A stretch of DNA of 64,000 bases, taken from positions 16,427-80,426 of the forward strand of contig JAXGGA010005195.1 in assembly GCA_038373865.1 (NCBI GenBank), read 5' to 3'. The notes under the pieces were generated by a model. That model did not search any database. It saw only the letters and a list, made by a program, of their open reading frames with translations, and had not been told where the DNA came from. Position 1 is the stretch's first letter; each line of letters starts with the position of its first letter. Of the stretch, positions 33,265 to 42,089 are shown piece by piece. A program made the position numbers and the translations under genes. The stretch comes from Uloborus plumipes. Taxonomy: Eukaryota > Arthropoda > Arachnida > Araneae > Uloboridae.

Positions 33265-35886
33265 TTATACAACTTCTTCTGCAACATTTTTCTTTCCTTT
33301 TTTTTTTTTAGAAAAATCTGTCTGGTTGACTTTACATTTACTTTTCTTTAATAAGGAAACTTGAGATGGATCTTCTTTTAGGAAGCCTGGAGGTTGTTTC
33401 ATGCTTTTCACTTTATTTAACTTCTTCAAAAATGCAGTTTTGACATCAAAGGGATAAACAACCAATGCCTGTTTTGCTGCAACTGATAACAAAGTGCGAA
33501 GTGTTGTTTGACGTATTACCGGAGCTAGCAACTCTTTGTAATCTTCTAATGATTTCTGCTCAGGTTCCAAGACATCAAACCCTTCCTGTTTGAACTTGCT
33601 GGATGTTGCTTCAATATAAGATGCTGGTTCTTTTACTTCATTTGCTGAAACATGAATGTCTTCAATCAGTCTTTTAGGAGGAATACCTTTAGTTGATCGT
33701 TGAGAAACTCGAGATGGAACATTCTTCTCCTCCTGAATGCCTGCTTCTTCATTTTGTATATCTATCTTTGATTCATTTTTACATTCCACCTTTAAATCAT
33801 TTGACCCTTCATGACTTCTGTGAGTTTCAAATCCGAATTTTACATCTCGACTAATTATAACCTTTTGAGTAGATGGATTATAGCAACGATAAGCTTTCGA
33901 CTCTTCATCGTATCCAAGAAAAATCATTTCATTGCCTGTGTTATCAAGTTTCTGACGTTTCTGAGAAGGCACATGAACAAAACATTTGGAACCAAATATC
34001 TGGAAATTTTTAACTTTAGGCTTTTCCTTATTCCACAGCTCATATGGAGTTAGCTTCTTCACTCTAGTAAGAACTCTGTTTTGAATAAAATTGGCAGTCA
34101 CCACAGCTTCACCCCAAAACTTGTTCGGTAAGCCTGCATCAATCAGCATGCAACGTGCCATTTCGATCAAAGTTCTGTTTTTGCGTTCGGCTACGCCATT
34201 TTGTTGCGGAGAGTAAGCTGCTGTAAGTTGAGTTTGGATTCCTTTACTTCTTAAATAATTCTTTAAGTGCGTATTTAAATATTCACCACCACGATCAGAT
34301 CGAATAATCTTTACTCTTCTTTCAAATTTGTTTTCAACTAAAGCAATGTATCTTTTCAACATCTCAGAGACTTCAGATTTATGAGCCAGTAAATACACCT
34401 GAGTGTATCTTGAAAAATCATCAATAAATGTGACAACATATCGTTTTCCACTTGGTGTCACAGTCTGCATTGGTCCAGCGACATCTGTATGAATTAAGTC
34501 TAATGGACCACTTGATTCTGTTGCTGATTTCTTTGGGAAAGGTAGACGTGTAAGTTTTCCTTTCATGCACGTATCGCAAGACATTTTGATACCACAGTCC
34601 TCTATTTCCATATCTGCTAACAGTCCTTCAGCATGCATTTTCCTTATTGCTTCTGGATCTCTATGTCCCATTTTTCTATGCCATGTATGAATACACTTCT
34701 CTGTATGTTCAATCGACGCATTAACTTTATGTGATTGAACCATCTTGTACAAATTTCCTGCTGATTCTGCATATCCTACTTGCTTCCCATCTTTTAAAAT
34801 TTCACAAAAACCTTTTATAAAATGTACTGAAAAATTGCATAAAGTTAACTGTCGAACTGAAATTAAATTGCCTATAACTTTCGGAGAGTAAAGCACATCA
34901 GATAAAACAACTGATGTCACATTTCCTTCTTGATTCCTAAGTAATAAATTTCCTATTCCTATACCATAAGCTTCAATTAATTCTCCATTTGCAACTTCAA
35001 TTTTAGCTTTATATGAAGTGTCTAGGGAAGAAAAGAATTTTCTATCATTTGTTACATGCCGAGTAGCACCAGAGTCCAAAATCCAATTTTCTGAACGAAT
35101 TCCAATTGAAAATAATTTATCCTGCTGCTCAATTGTATTCACTTTATCTGGATGTTTTTCTTTCCATTTTATATATTTAGTACAACTCTGCTTACAGTGT
35201 CCAAGCTTTTTACAAAAATAACATTTCACATTATTTTTCTTAAAGTCTTCACTTGAGGTACATTTCATCATTCTTTCGGAAGAATTATCGGGAGTTTCTT
35301 CTGCATGTTGCCTACGCTCATATTCAGCAATGACCTTTTCCTGAACAACAGCGAACGTTAACTCAGATTCAGAACGAGTTTCCAATGCTGTAATTAAAGG
35401 ATCATAACTTCTAGGCAAACTGCTCAAAAGCATCGCTTCACTCCAACTGTCTGAAAGTGATTCTTCACCAATGTCTCTAAGCTTTAAAAATAGTTCTTGC
35501 ATCCTTACAATGTGTTGTGAAACATTTCCACCTTCTTCAAGTTTTAAAGAACAAATCGTTCTCATTAAATGAACTTTATTTGTCAAAGTACTTTTCTCAT
35601 GATAATCCTTAAGTGCAATCCACATTTCTTTAGCTGTATTCTTTCCTCTGATGTGAATAAGCTGATCATCTTCAACAGTAAGTCCGATATATGCTTGAGC
35701 TTTATTATCGGCAGCATCCCATTCACTGATTAGCTTTCTGTTTGCATTACCTTCCGGAATTGGTCTTTCTTGCTTAATGACCTTTTCAAACAAATTATCC
35801 TTCATCAAAAGCAGCTGAACTTTATATTTCCAGTTAGAATAATTGTGGTTATTCAATTTAATAATATCACTGCGAAAATCCGCCAT
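33265..35886 (-). CDS. Copia Gag-protease-integrase polyprotein, RT truncated
   Basis: An 873-codon frame without stops. Gag starts MADFRSDIIKLNNHNYSNWK, with the UBN2-type core to about residue 190. The zinc knuckle CYFCKKLGHCKQSC is at 222-235. The protease active site DSGATRHV is at 271-278. Integrase follows with its HHCC finger (WHRKMGH ... CDTCMKG, about 405-450), catalytic DVAGP, DRGGEY and NGVAERKNRT (E), and a GKR-type C-terminal region. The RT is reduced to about 100 residues: APVIRQTTLRTLLSVAAKQA and FDVKTAFL (first Asp) remain, but the YVDD block, thumb and RNase H are missing, and a Lys-rich end replaces them. It could supply Gag, protease and integrase but not reverse transcription. 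Confidence 0.93.
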   Translation of the reverse strand: MADFRSDIIKLNNHNYSNWKYKVQLLLMKDNLFEKVIKQERPIPEGNANRKLISEWDAADNKAQAYIGLTVEDDQLIHIRGKNTAKEMWIALKDYHEKSTLTNKVHLMRTICSLKLEEGGNVSQHIVRMQELFLKLRDIGEESLSDSWSEAMLLSSLPRSYDPLITALETRSESELTFAVVQEKVIAEYERRQHAEETPDNSSERMMKCTSSEDFKKNNVKCYFCKKLGHCKQSCTKYIKWKEKHPDKVNTIEQQDKLFSIGIRSENWILDSGATRHVTNDRKFFSSLDTSYKAKIEVANGELIEAYGIGIGNLLLRNQEGNVTSVVLSDVLYSPKVIGNLISVRQLTLCNFSVHFIKGFCEILKDGKQVGYAESAGNLYKMVQSHKVNASIEHTEKCIHTWHRKMGHRDPEAIRKMHAEGLLADMEIEDCGIKMSCDTCMKGKLTRLPFPKKSATESSGPLDLIHTDVAGPMQTVTPSGKRYVVTFIDDFSRYTQVYLLAHKSEVSEMLKRYIALVENKFERRVKIIRSDRGGEYLNTHLKNYLRSKGIQTQLTAAYSPQQNGVAERKNRTLIEMARCMLIDAGLPNKFWGEAVVTANFIQNRVLTRVKKLTPYELWNKEKPKVKNFQIFGSKCFVHVPSQKRQKLDNTGNEMIFLGYDEESKAYRCYNPSTQKVIISRDVKFGFETHRSHEGSNDLKVECKNESKIDIQNEEAGIQEEKNVPSRVSQRSTKGIPPKRLIEDIHVSANEVKEPASYIEATSSKFKQEGFDVLEPEQKSLEDYKELLAPVIRQTTLRTLLSVAAKQALVVYPFDVKTAFLKKLNKVKSMKQPPGFLKEDPSQVSLLKKSKCKVNQTDFSKKKKGKKNVAEEVV

Positions 35887-35987
35887 TTTGCTACTCTAAC
35901 CAAATGTAGCTATAATGTAACTAGAAATCAATGCTACTTTAAATTTGCAATTAAAATCTTTATGTGCTTACTCTGGAGGCCATAACC

Positions 35988-36220
35988 TGTTGGACTTTAG
36001 GAGAGTAGTGGAAGCTTAAGCACGGATTGCAAATACATGAAGGATAAAAAGGAATTTAATTTAACAAACACAAAAACACATCATAACATATAAGAGCGAA
36101 AAGAGAGAAAAAGTAATAACTTTAGAAAACAACAAATAGGTTGCTATAGTAACGCAGCCATTAGCCAAACTTAAATTAATAAAAGTTGTTTAAACGTTCA
36201 AGGCTGAACTCAATTCAACA
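35988..36220 (-). repeat. Copia 5' LTR (233 bp)
   Basis: Complete LTR, TGTTGGACTTTAGGAGAGTA to CTCAATTCAACA as read on the plus strand. By eye there are no differences from the two pieces of the 3' LTR. Transcription of the element would start in it and run leftward. Confidence 0.93.
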
Positions 36221-36225
36221 CTTGC

Positions 36226-37211
36226 ATCAGTATTCCAAAAAGTATCCAGAAGCTACGTTAATGTTAAAGGAATCCGGATGTATGTTGACGATTTACTTTC
36301 TGGTGCTTCAAATGAAGAAACTGCTCTTCAGTTGACTCAAGAATCAAAACACGTATTGGCAGAGGCTGCTATGAAGCTCAGAAAAATGGAAAAGTAATTC
36401 GTTAGAACTAGAAAAGCAGTGGAGAAATTTGGAATTTGATATGGGCACTTGTGAGCAATCGGATGTTTCCTTAAAGGTGTTAGGACTTTTATGGGATACA
36501 CGAAATGATGTTTTTAAATTTGACATTTCAAGTTTAATAAAGTTTATCAAGGAATCGGATAGCACTAAGCGAACATTAATAAGAGCCGCTGGAAGAATAT
36601 TTGATCACCTTGGGTTTATCTCACCTGACACAGTTCGGGTAAAATTACTTTTTCAAGAATTATGGGAACGTGGAGTTCATTGGGACGAGAAATTACCCGA
36701 CGATGTTGCTCAGGAGTGGGGGAAATGGCATAAAGAACTGCTGTTAGTTAATACTCTGGAAATACTTAGACATTGTTTTGAACTGGTTAAATTTGAAAAT
36801 TTAAAATCAGTACCAAGTTCATTGCTTCACGGATGCAAGTGCTAAAATTTACGGAGCAGTGATATTTATTCGCTACACAGATGAAAATAGCTCTACGAAA
36901 ACGACATTTCTTGCTTCTAAAAGTAGGGTTGCACCTCTTAAGAAACTAACAATTCCCAGACTCGAACTTACTGCCGCCCTGATAGGAGCTCATTTGGTTT
37001 CGCACATCAAGCCTATCTTTCAAAGATTCCAGCCGAAGGTAAGTTATCACTGTTGGGTGGACAGTAATATTGCGCTTTGTTGGATTAAAAGTTCATCTAT
37101 AAAGTGGAAACTTTTTATAGAAAATAGAGTTCGGGAAATTCAATCCTTAACTGAACCAAGCATTTGGGAGTTTTGCCCAGGTCGGAAGAATTTTACTGAT
37201 ATAATAACAAG
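36226..37211 (+). pseudogene. Bel/Pao RT C-terminal half and RNase H
   Basis: The RT resumes after the Copia element with MYVDDLLSGA, which contains the catalytic YxDD. A frameshift at about 36395 changes frame, followed by LEFDMGTCEQSDVSLKVLGL and AAGRIFDHLGFISP, the RT thumb/connection of Bel/Pao. Another shift near 36820 leads to the RNase H-like domain, beginning FTDASAKIYGAVI, then KKLTIPRLELTAALIGAHL and WVDSNIALCWI. It ends at ATAACAAG, where the hAT element lies (37212-40137). The frame before and after that insertion agrees. Confidence 0.9.
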
Positions 37212-37257
37212 CAGGCGCGCACCCAGGAGGGGGCTTTGGGGGCTTAAGCTCCCCCTA

Positions 37258-37645
37258 CACTGTTAAAAATTTTCCAGAAATTTTACGGTAAAAGTTACTG
37301 GCATCCATGTTGCCAGTAACTTTTACCGTAAAATATTTTTTTACTGTAAAATTTTACGGAACAGAAAACGGAATTAAAAAGAGCGAGATAGGAACGAAAA
37401 GGATCGAACCCGGGACCCAATTTTATAAACACTGCTTCACTATACACGGTACCAGATGAGACACATCAGGAGAGTGGAAATAGGGTGTCATCTGCATTGC
37501 ACAGTAAGTCACGCGGAGCTGCAATCAATTGGCGCTGCAATCGCGATTTTTTTCTCGGTATAATTTGCTGTAAAATTTTCTGTACTGTAAACGCTACATT
37601 TTACAGTAACATTTACCATAAAAGCTTCCTGAATTTTCAACAGTG
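37258..37645. mobile_element. 388-bp MITE with a tRNA-like core
   Basis: Ends CACTGTTAAAAATTTTCC and GAATTTTCAACAGTG are inverted, with TA on both sides. A perfect 24-bp-arm hairpin (ATTTTACGGTAAAAGTTACT..., 37280-37303 and 37311-37334) lies in the left part. On the minus strand, 37389-37450 reads like the 3' half of a tRNA: GGTCCCGGGTTCGATCC is a good RNA polymerase III B box/T-loop. No complete tRNA cloverleaf could be drawn. It is inside the hAT element. Confidence 0.7.
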
Positions 37646-38589
37646 TATGACAAAACTGGACTTGAAGCCTTAAGCATCAACATTTTAAATTTTTCCACGG
37701 TGTCAGAAAAGATTCAAGTCATTAATAACTCAATATATACTACACTGTGAATCCAATTGAAATAACAAATACGCACACGTATAACATATACCTTGTCTTT
37801 CTTAACGTCTAAAGGAACGTGGGTAAATTCTCACTTATAAAAGACCGCTCCCCCTCGTCTACAATTTCCAAGAAACCAAGGCATTGTTTTCAATTAAATC
37901 ATTCATTGTGCAGACGGATGATGCACGAGAATGGGGCCTCAGCAAAGCATAGAACTTCAAATCACAGAGCGTCTCACCATCAAAACCAAAATAATTTTAA
38001 TTTCGAGGATTTGTCATGGAAAATCATGATGTTTCGCAGTGGCGAATTATAGGTTTGAAGGATCGTTATTTTTAAAGCTCCTTTCTGTCAAAAACAGAAT
38101 TCTATAAAACATTTTTCATGCGCATTTTTTGAATCCATTTCATAAAAGCCCCCTAAGGACGGGGGGGGGGGGCAATTGCGACATAATTAGCCCGCCACTG
38201 ATTTTCTGAGAAACATGCTTGATAAAAAGTTAAAACAGATTATAAAGAATATAAAATGGTATTAAAAGAAAAGGAAGTATGAAAGAGAGAGAGGGGGGAA
38301 AAAACAGAAAAAGTGACCGAAGGGTATCTTTGCAAAATAAACAAATTAGTCAAAAAAAAAAAAAAAAAAAAACTTACACTAAAGCCACAAACTTCTGTAC
38401 TTCTAACCAATGAAGGCACTGGAAGGGAATTAAAAATTTCATTACAGAAAACCAAAATAGTTAAGTGAAAAATCTTTTCCTATTTTCTCCATTTTGATTT
38501 GGAATAAAAATATTAAAAAAAACGTAGCTAAGAAAATGGGAGGAAGGGGGTATCCGAACCTAATTCCTCTCTTTTTTCGGCGTTAAAGT

Positions 38590-39770
38590 TAGAAAGGAGT
38601 TATAGTTTTAGAGCTTCAAGTCTTGAAAGAAAAATTCCGGGAGAAAGTCTGAAAGTCCTCATTGAAGATCGTCTAATAATTAGTTTTTGGAACATGAATT
38701 TCTAAAAATTTCCGGAGGTGAAAAGCGAGCCCCATTATGGAATTTGGCCTACAGTTTTGCTTTTAAAACTTTAATTTCAAAAAATTAAAGAAAAAGCCCC
38801 CTCCTCCCACGAAATAATAATGATAAAAGGTCTTAAATTTTGTTTCTGGAACTTTAATTACGAAAAACTGCTGGTGCAGAGTACATGAATCATATCGCTA
38901 TGGCTACCGATAAATGAACTATAACCACATTTTTAAGACTTCAAATTTTGAAAACTTTCCTGAGGAAGGCCTCCGAACTCTTAACATCGACAACAATGGA
39001 ACCGCATTTCTCTAAGCTCAGTTTCGGGGAAAATATCCTGTGGAGAGTTCCACATTCCATCCATTCCCATAACGTCATCAAAGATGGTCTACAATGACAT
39101 TTTTAAAACTTCAATTTCAAAAAATGTTCGCGGAAAGATCCCGAAAATCGTTTAAAATTAAGTTTTGATATCTTTAATTTCGACAAAAAACATTCAGAGG
39201 TGAAAACCGAACTCTATGCCTTTCTCTAACATCATCAAAGATGCTATTGCGTTGTTTAGACTTCAGGTTTGAAAAATTTCGGGTTGAGAGCGGTCGAACC
39301 CTATTCTTCCTAAGATTAACTGAGATAGTTATAAATTTCGTTTTTGGAATTTCAACATCAAAAAACCGTTAGTGAAGAGTTCCAAAACCCCCATTCATTC
39401 TCCTAACATTTTCAAGAGGGCCTACTATGGTGTTTTTTGGATATCAATTTCGAAAATTTACAATGGGCCCCTGACTTGTGCTTTTCCTAAGATTAGTCAA
39501 TGTCTCTCAAACTGCGCTTTTTCGAAGCTTAATATAGAAACATTCCTAAACCTCACCCCCAAACAATTGACAAAATGGCGTGCAATAATAACGTTTTTAA
39601 GACTTCAAATTTTGAAAAAATATTAGATGAGGGCCGGCAAGTCTCAAATCTCCCTAACATGACCAAAAGTTGTCTAAATGTTGTGTTTTTGAGATCACTT
39701 TTCAGAAATTTTTCCGGGGAGAACCCATGAACGCCCTATCAGTATGTTTGAATATTCTACTTTGTCTTTG
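38590..39770. repeat. Degenerate tandem repeat (about 80-100-bp period)
   Basis: The phrases ACTTCAATTTCGAAAA, TTCCGGGGAGA/TCGGAGGTGAA, GAACCC, CATCAAAGATGGTCTA and GTTTTTGGAA return in that order about a dozen times with much divergence. It fills the interior of the hAT element and explains the stop-rich lack of genes here. Confidence 0.65.
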
Positions 39771-40145
39771 TTCATAATGATCGTATCATAACGCTATTCT
39801 CGTTCTCGTGAGTGCATTAATGACCCCATCTTCAGAAAGGTTGGAAGATCCTCATAGTATTTACCATTTATTTTCTTACACAAACACAATTTGATAAATA
39901 AGTAAAAAATTCACATAAAATTTAACAGAAGCAAGAGAGCTTCCAATCAAAAAAGCAAAGCTTTACACTATTATTTCGGAAAAAAATAAGTAAAAAGAAA
40001 GAAGGGGGTGGGGGGATCTATTAAAGTTTAGTATTTTCGCGATTTTGAAATTTTAATCCAATGACCTCTGGATATGAAAGGGGTAGGGGTGCTTGATGTC
40101 AGACCCCCCCTTGAGTTAAATCCTGGGTGCGCCCCTGATAACAAG

Positions 40146-41784
40146 AAGGAAGAGTATATCTGAATTGATTAAATGTGAAACATGGTTTACTGGTCTCGAA
40201 TGGTTAAAAAATAAAGAAGATTGGCCAAAATTAGAATCCAGTATTGACCCCAGCGATGAAGCTTTAAGCCGAGAAATGCGAAAACAAGAAGTTTTATTGT
40301 TTACTGAAGTTGAAGATTTGTTTGATTTAAAACGATACGGAACGTATAGAAAAACACTAAGAGTAACAGCTTATGTAAGAAGATTCATTTATAACAGTAA
40401 AAGTAAAGATAAACGAAGTGGATCTTTAAACGCTGAAGAAATGAATGAAGCTGAAACATATTGGATTTTGAGAGCACAAGAATCTGCTTTTCTTTCAGAA
40501 AAATTGGCATTGCTTAGCGGGGAAGAATTAGCAAAATCTTCAAAAATTAAGGGCTTCAGTCCATTTTTGGATGAAAATGAAGTTATTAGAGTCGGAGGAA
40601 GATTACAGTTTTCCGAATTGCCTGAAGAAGTAAAACATCCCATATTGTTATCCAACAGCGGTGAATTTACGAAGTTGTTGATTTGTGAAAACCACGAAAA
40701 AATTGCACATGGAGGCTTAGCTGCAACTCTAACAAATCTTCGACAGCGATTCTGGATTTTAAAAGCGACGAAAATTACCAAGAGTATCATTAAAAGGTGT
40801 TTAATTTGCAGAAAATACCGTGCTAAACCAGTTTGTGAAGTTACAGCTCCTTTGCCTGCAGATCGTATCACAAAATCAGTCGCCTTCGAGGTATCGGCAG
40901 TGGATTTCGCAGGACCAATTTATATCAAGGACAAGCAGTCAACTCAAAAGGCGTACATCTGTCTTTTTACTTGTGCTACCAGTAGGGCAGTACATCTCGA
41001 GCTAGTACTGAATCTTAGCACCGAGACTTTTATTTTGGCTTTCAAGCGATTTATAAACCGGCGAGGAATGATTAGAATAATGTATTCCGATAATGCTACT
41101 ACCTTTAAGAGAGCAGACAAAGAATTAGAAGTATGGAGTAAGCTTGATAAAACAAAAATTCAAGATTATTTCAGCAGTGAAAGAATTCAATGGAAATATA
41201 TTGCTCCCTTAGCAGCATGGTGGGGAGGTTTCTGGGAACGGATGGTTCAAACTGTTAAAAAGTGTCTGAAGAAGATATTAGGAAAAGCGTTATTGTCATA
41301 CGAAGAAATGAATACAGAATTGACAGAAGTTGAGGCTGTCGTAAATTCAAGACCGTTGACTACGATATATGATGACGTTAATGAACCAACTCCTTTGAGC
41401 CCTTCGCATCTCTTGATTGGGAGACGTCTGATGTCACTTCCTGAAAGAAGTTATCCGTGCAGCTCATCTTCTAGTGAATTGCGTAAAAGAGTAAAATACC
41501 AGCAAAATCTGATCGAAAGTTTCTGGCGCAGATGGCAAGAAGAATACCTATTGGCTTTGCGGTCAAATCATATGGTTTCTCCTCTTCATACTTCGAGCAT
41601 ACAAGTGGACGATATTGTTCTCTTGGGAGGATCACGGGAACCACGTCAAGTATGGAAAATGGGAAGAGTGGTGGAAGTCTTTAAGGGACGAGATGACAAA
41701 GTAAGATCTTGTTCTGTTAAAACGTCTACAGGCCTTTTCAGAAGACCAGTTCAGCTGTTATATAAACTGGAGCTAAATGATTGA
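40146..41784 (+). CDS. Bel/Pao integrase and C-terminal domain
   Basis: A 539-codon open stretch, counted from a TTG at 40165, without defects; its true upstream is the pol frame before the hAT element. It holds the integrase zinc finger (H177, H182, C212, C215), the catalytic core VDFAGPI (D247), YSDNATTF (D309) and GGFWERM (E358), and a C-terminal DUF5641-type domain with SPSHLLIGR near residue 415 and LLGGSREPRQVWKMGRV near 485. Integrase would join the DNA copy to the genome. This is the best-preserved part of the element. Stop at 41782-41784. Confidence 0.93.
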
Positions 41785-41995
41785 ACTTTTAACTAAAAAT
41801 TTAATGTATTCAATTGAATTTTACATGTTTCTTTGATATTAGTTTAACAAGTTTACAATGATTTTTAATAATTGTTTATTGAATTTATATTTGAATTTAT
41901 TTGATATTTTAAACAAATTTTAGTGATTACATGTAAGAGCATAATTCGTCTGACAGTGAAAATTTCAGATGAACTTACAGTTCATCGGGGGGAGC
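41785..41995 (+). other. Bel/Pao 3' untranslated region with purine tract
   Basis: AT-rich, non-coding. Directly before the 3' LTR is CATCGGGGGGAGC, the likely polypurine tract that primes second-strand synthesis. Confidence 0.75.
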
Positions 41996-42089
41996 TGTCA
42001 CGGTCAGACGTCAGACGAGGTATGCAAAGTGCGCCGTGGCCACTGAGTTGAAAAGGGTTTTTGGCAACGGCGGACTTACTTAAGAGTTG

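Larger units (their letters stand above)
31149..36220 (-). mobile_element. Copia LTR retrotransposon with deleted RT
   Basis: Minus-strand Copia element with a 5-bp duplication CTTGC (31144-31148 and 36221-36225) inside the Bel/Pao RT gene. LTRs are 233 bp each once the TIR element in the 3' LTR is removed, and by eye they are identical. The primer site next to the 5' LTR reads GGTTATGGCCTCCAGAG, and the purine tract before the 3' LTR is CGAGGAGGAG. One long frame covers gag, protease and integrase, but most of RT and all of RNase H are absent. Identical LTRs with a lost RT point to recent mobilisation by a helper. Confidence 0.95.
37212..40137. mobile_element. 2.9-kb hAT-like element in Bel/Pao pol
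   Basis: The termini CAGGCGCGCACCCAGG and the reverse complement CAGGGGCGCACCCAGG are inverted, and the perfect 8-bp duplication ATAACAAG flanks it (37204-37211 and 40138-40145). Element plus one duplication is 2,934 bp, a multiple of three, and excision rejoins pol without a frame change. It has no transposase. It contains a MITE (37258-37645), G and A homopolymers, and a long degenerate tandem repeat. Confidence 0.93.

Noticed and set aside
37389..37460. A complete tRNA gene on the minus strand
   Set aside because: Only the B box/T-loop half is convincing. No acceptor stem or full cloverleaf could be drawn.
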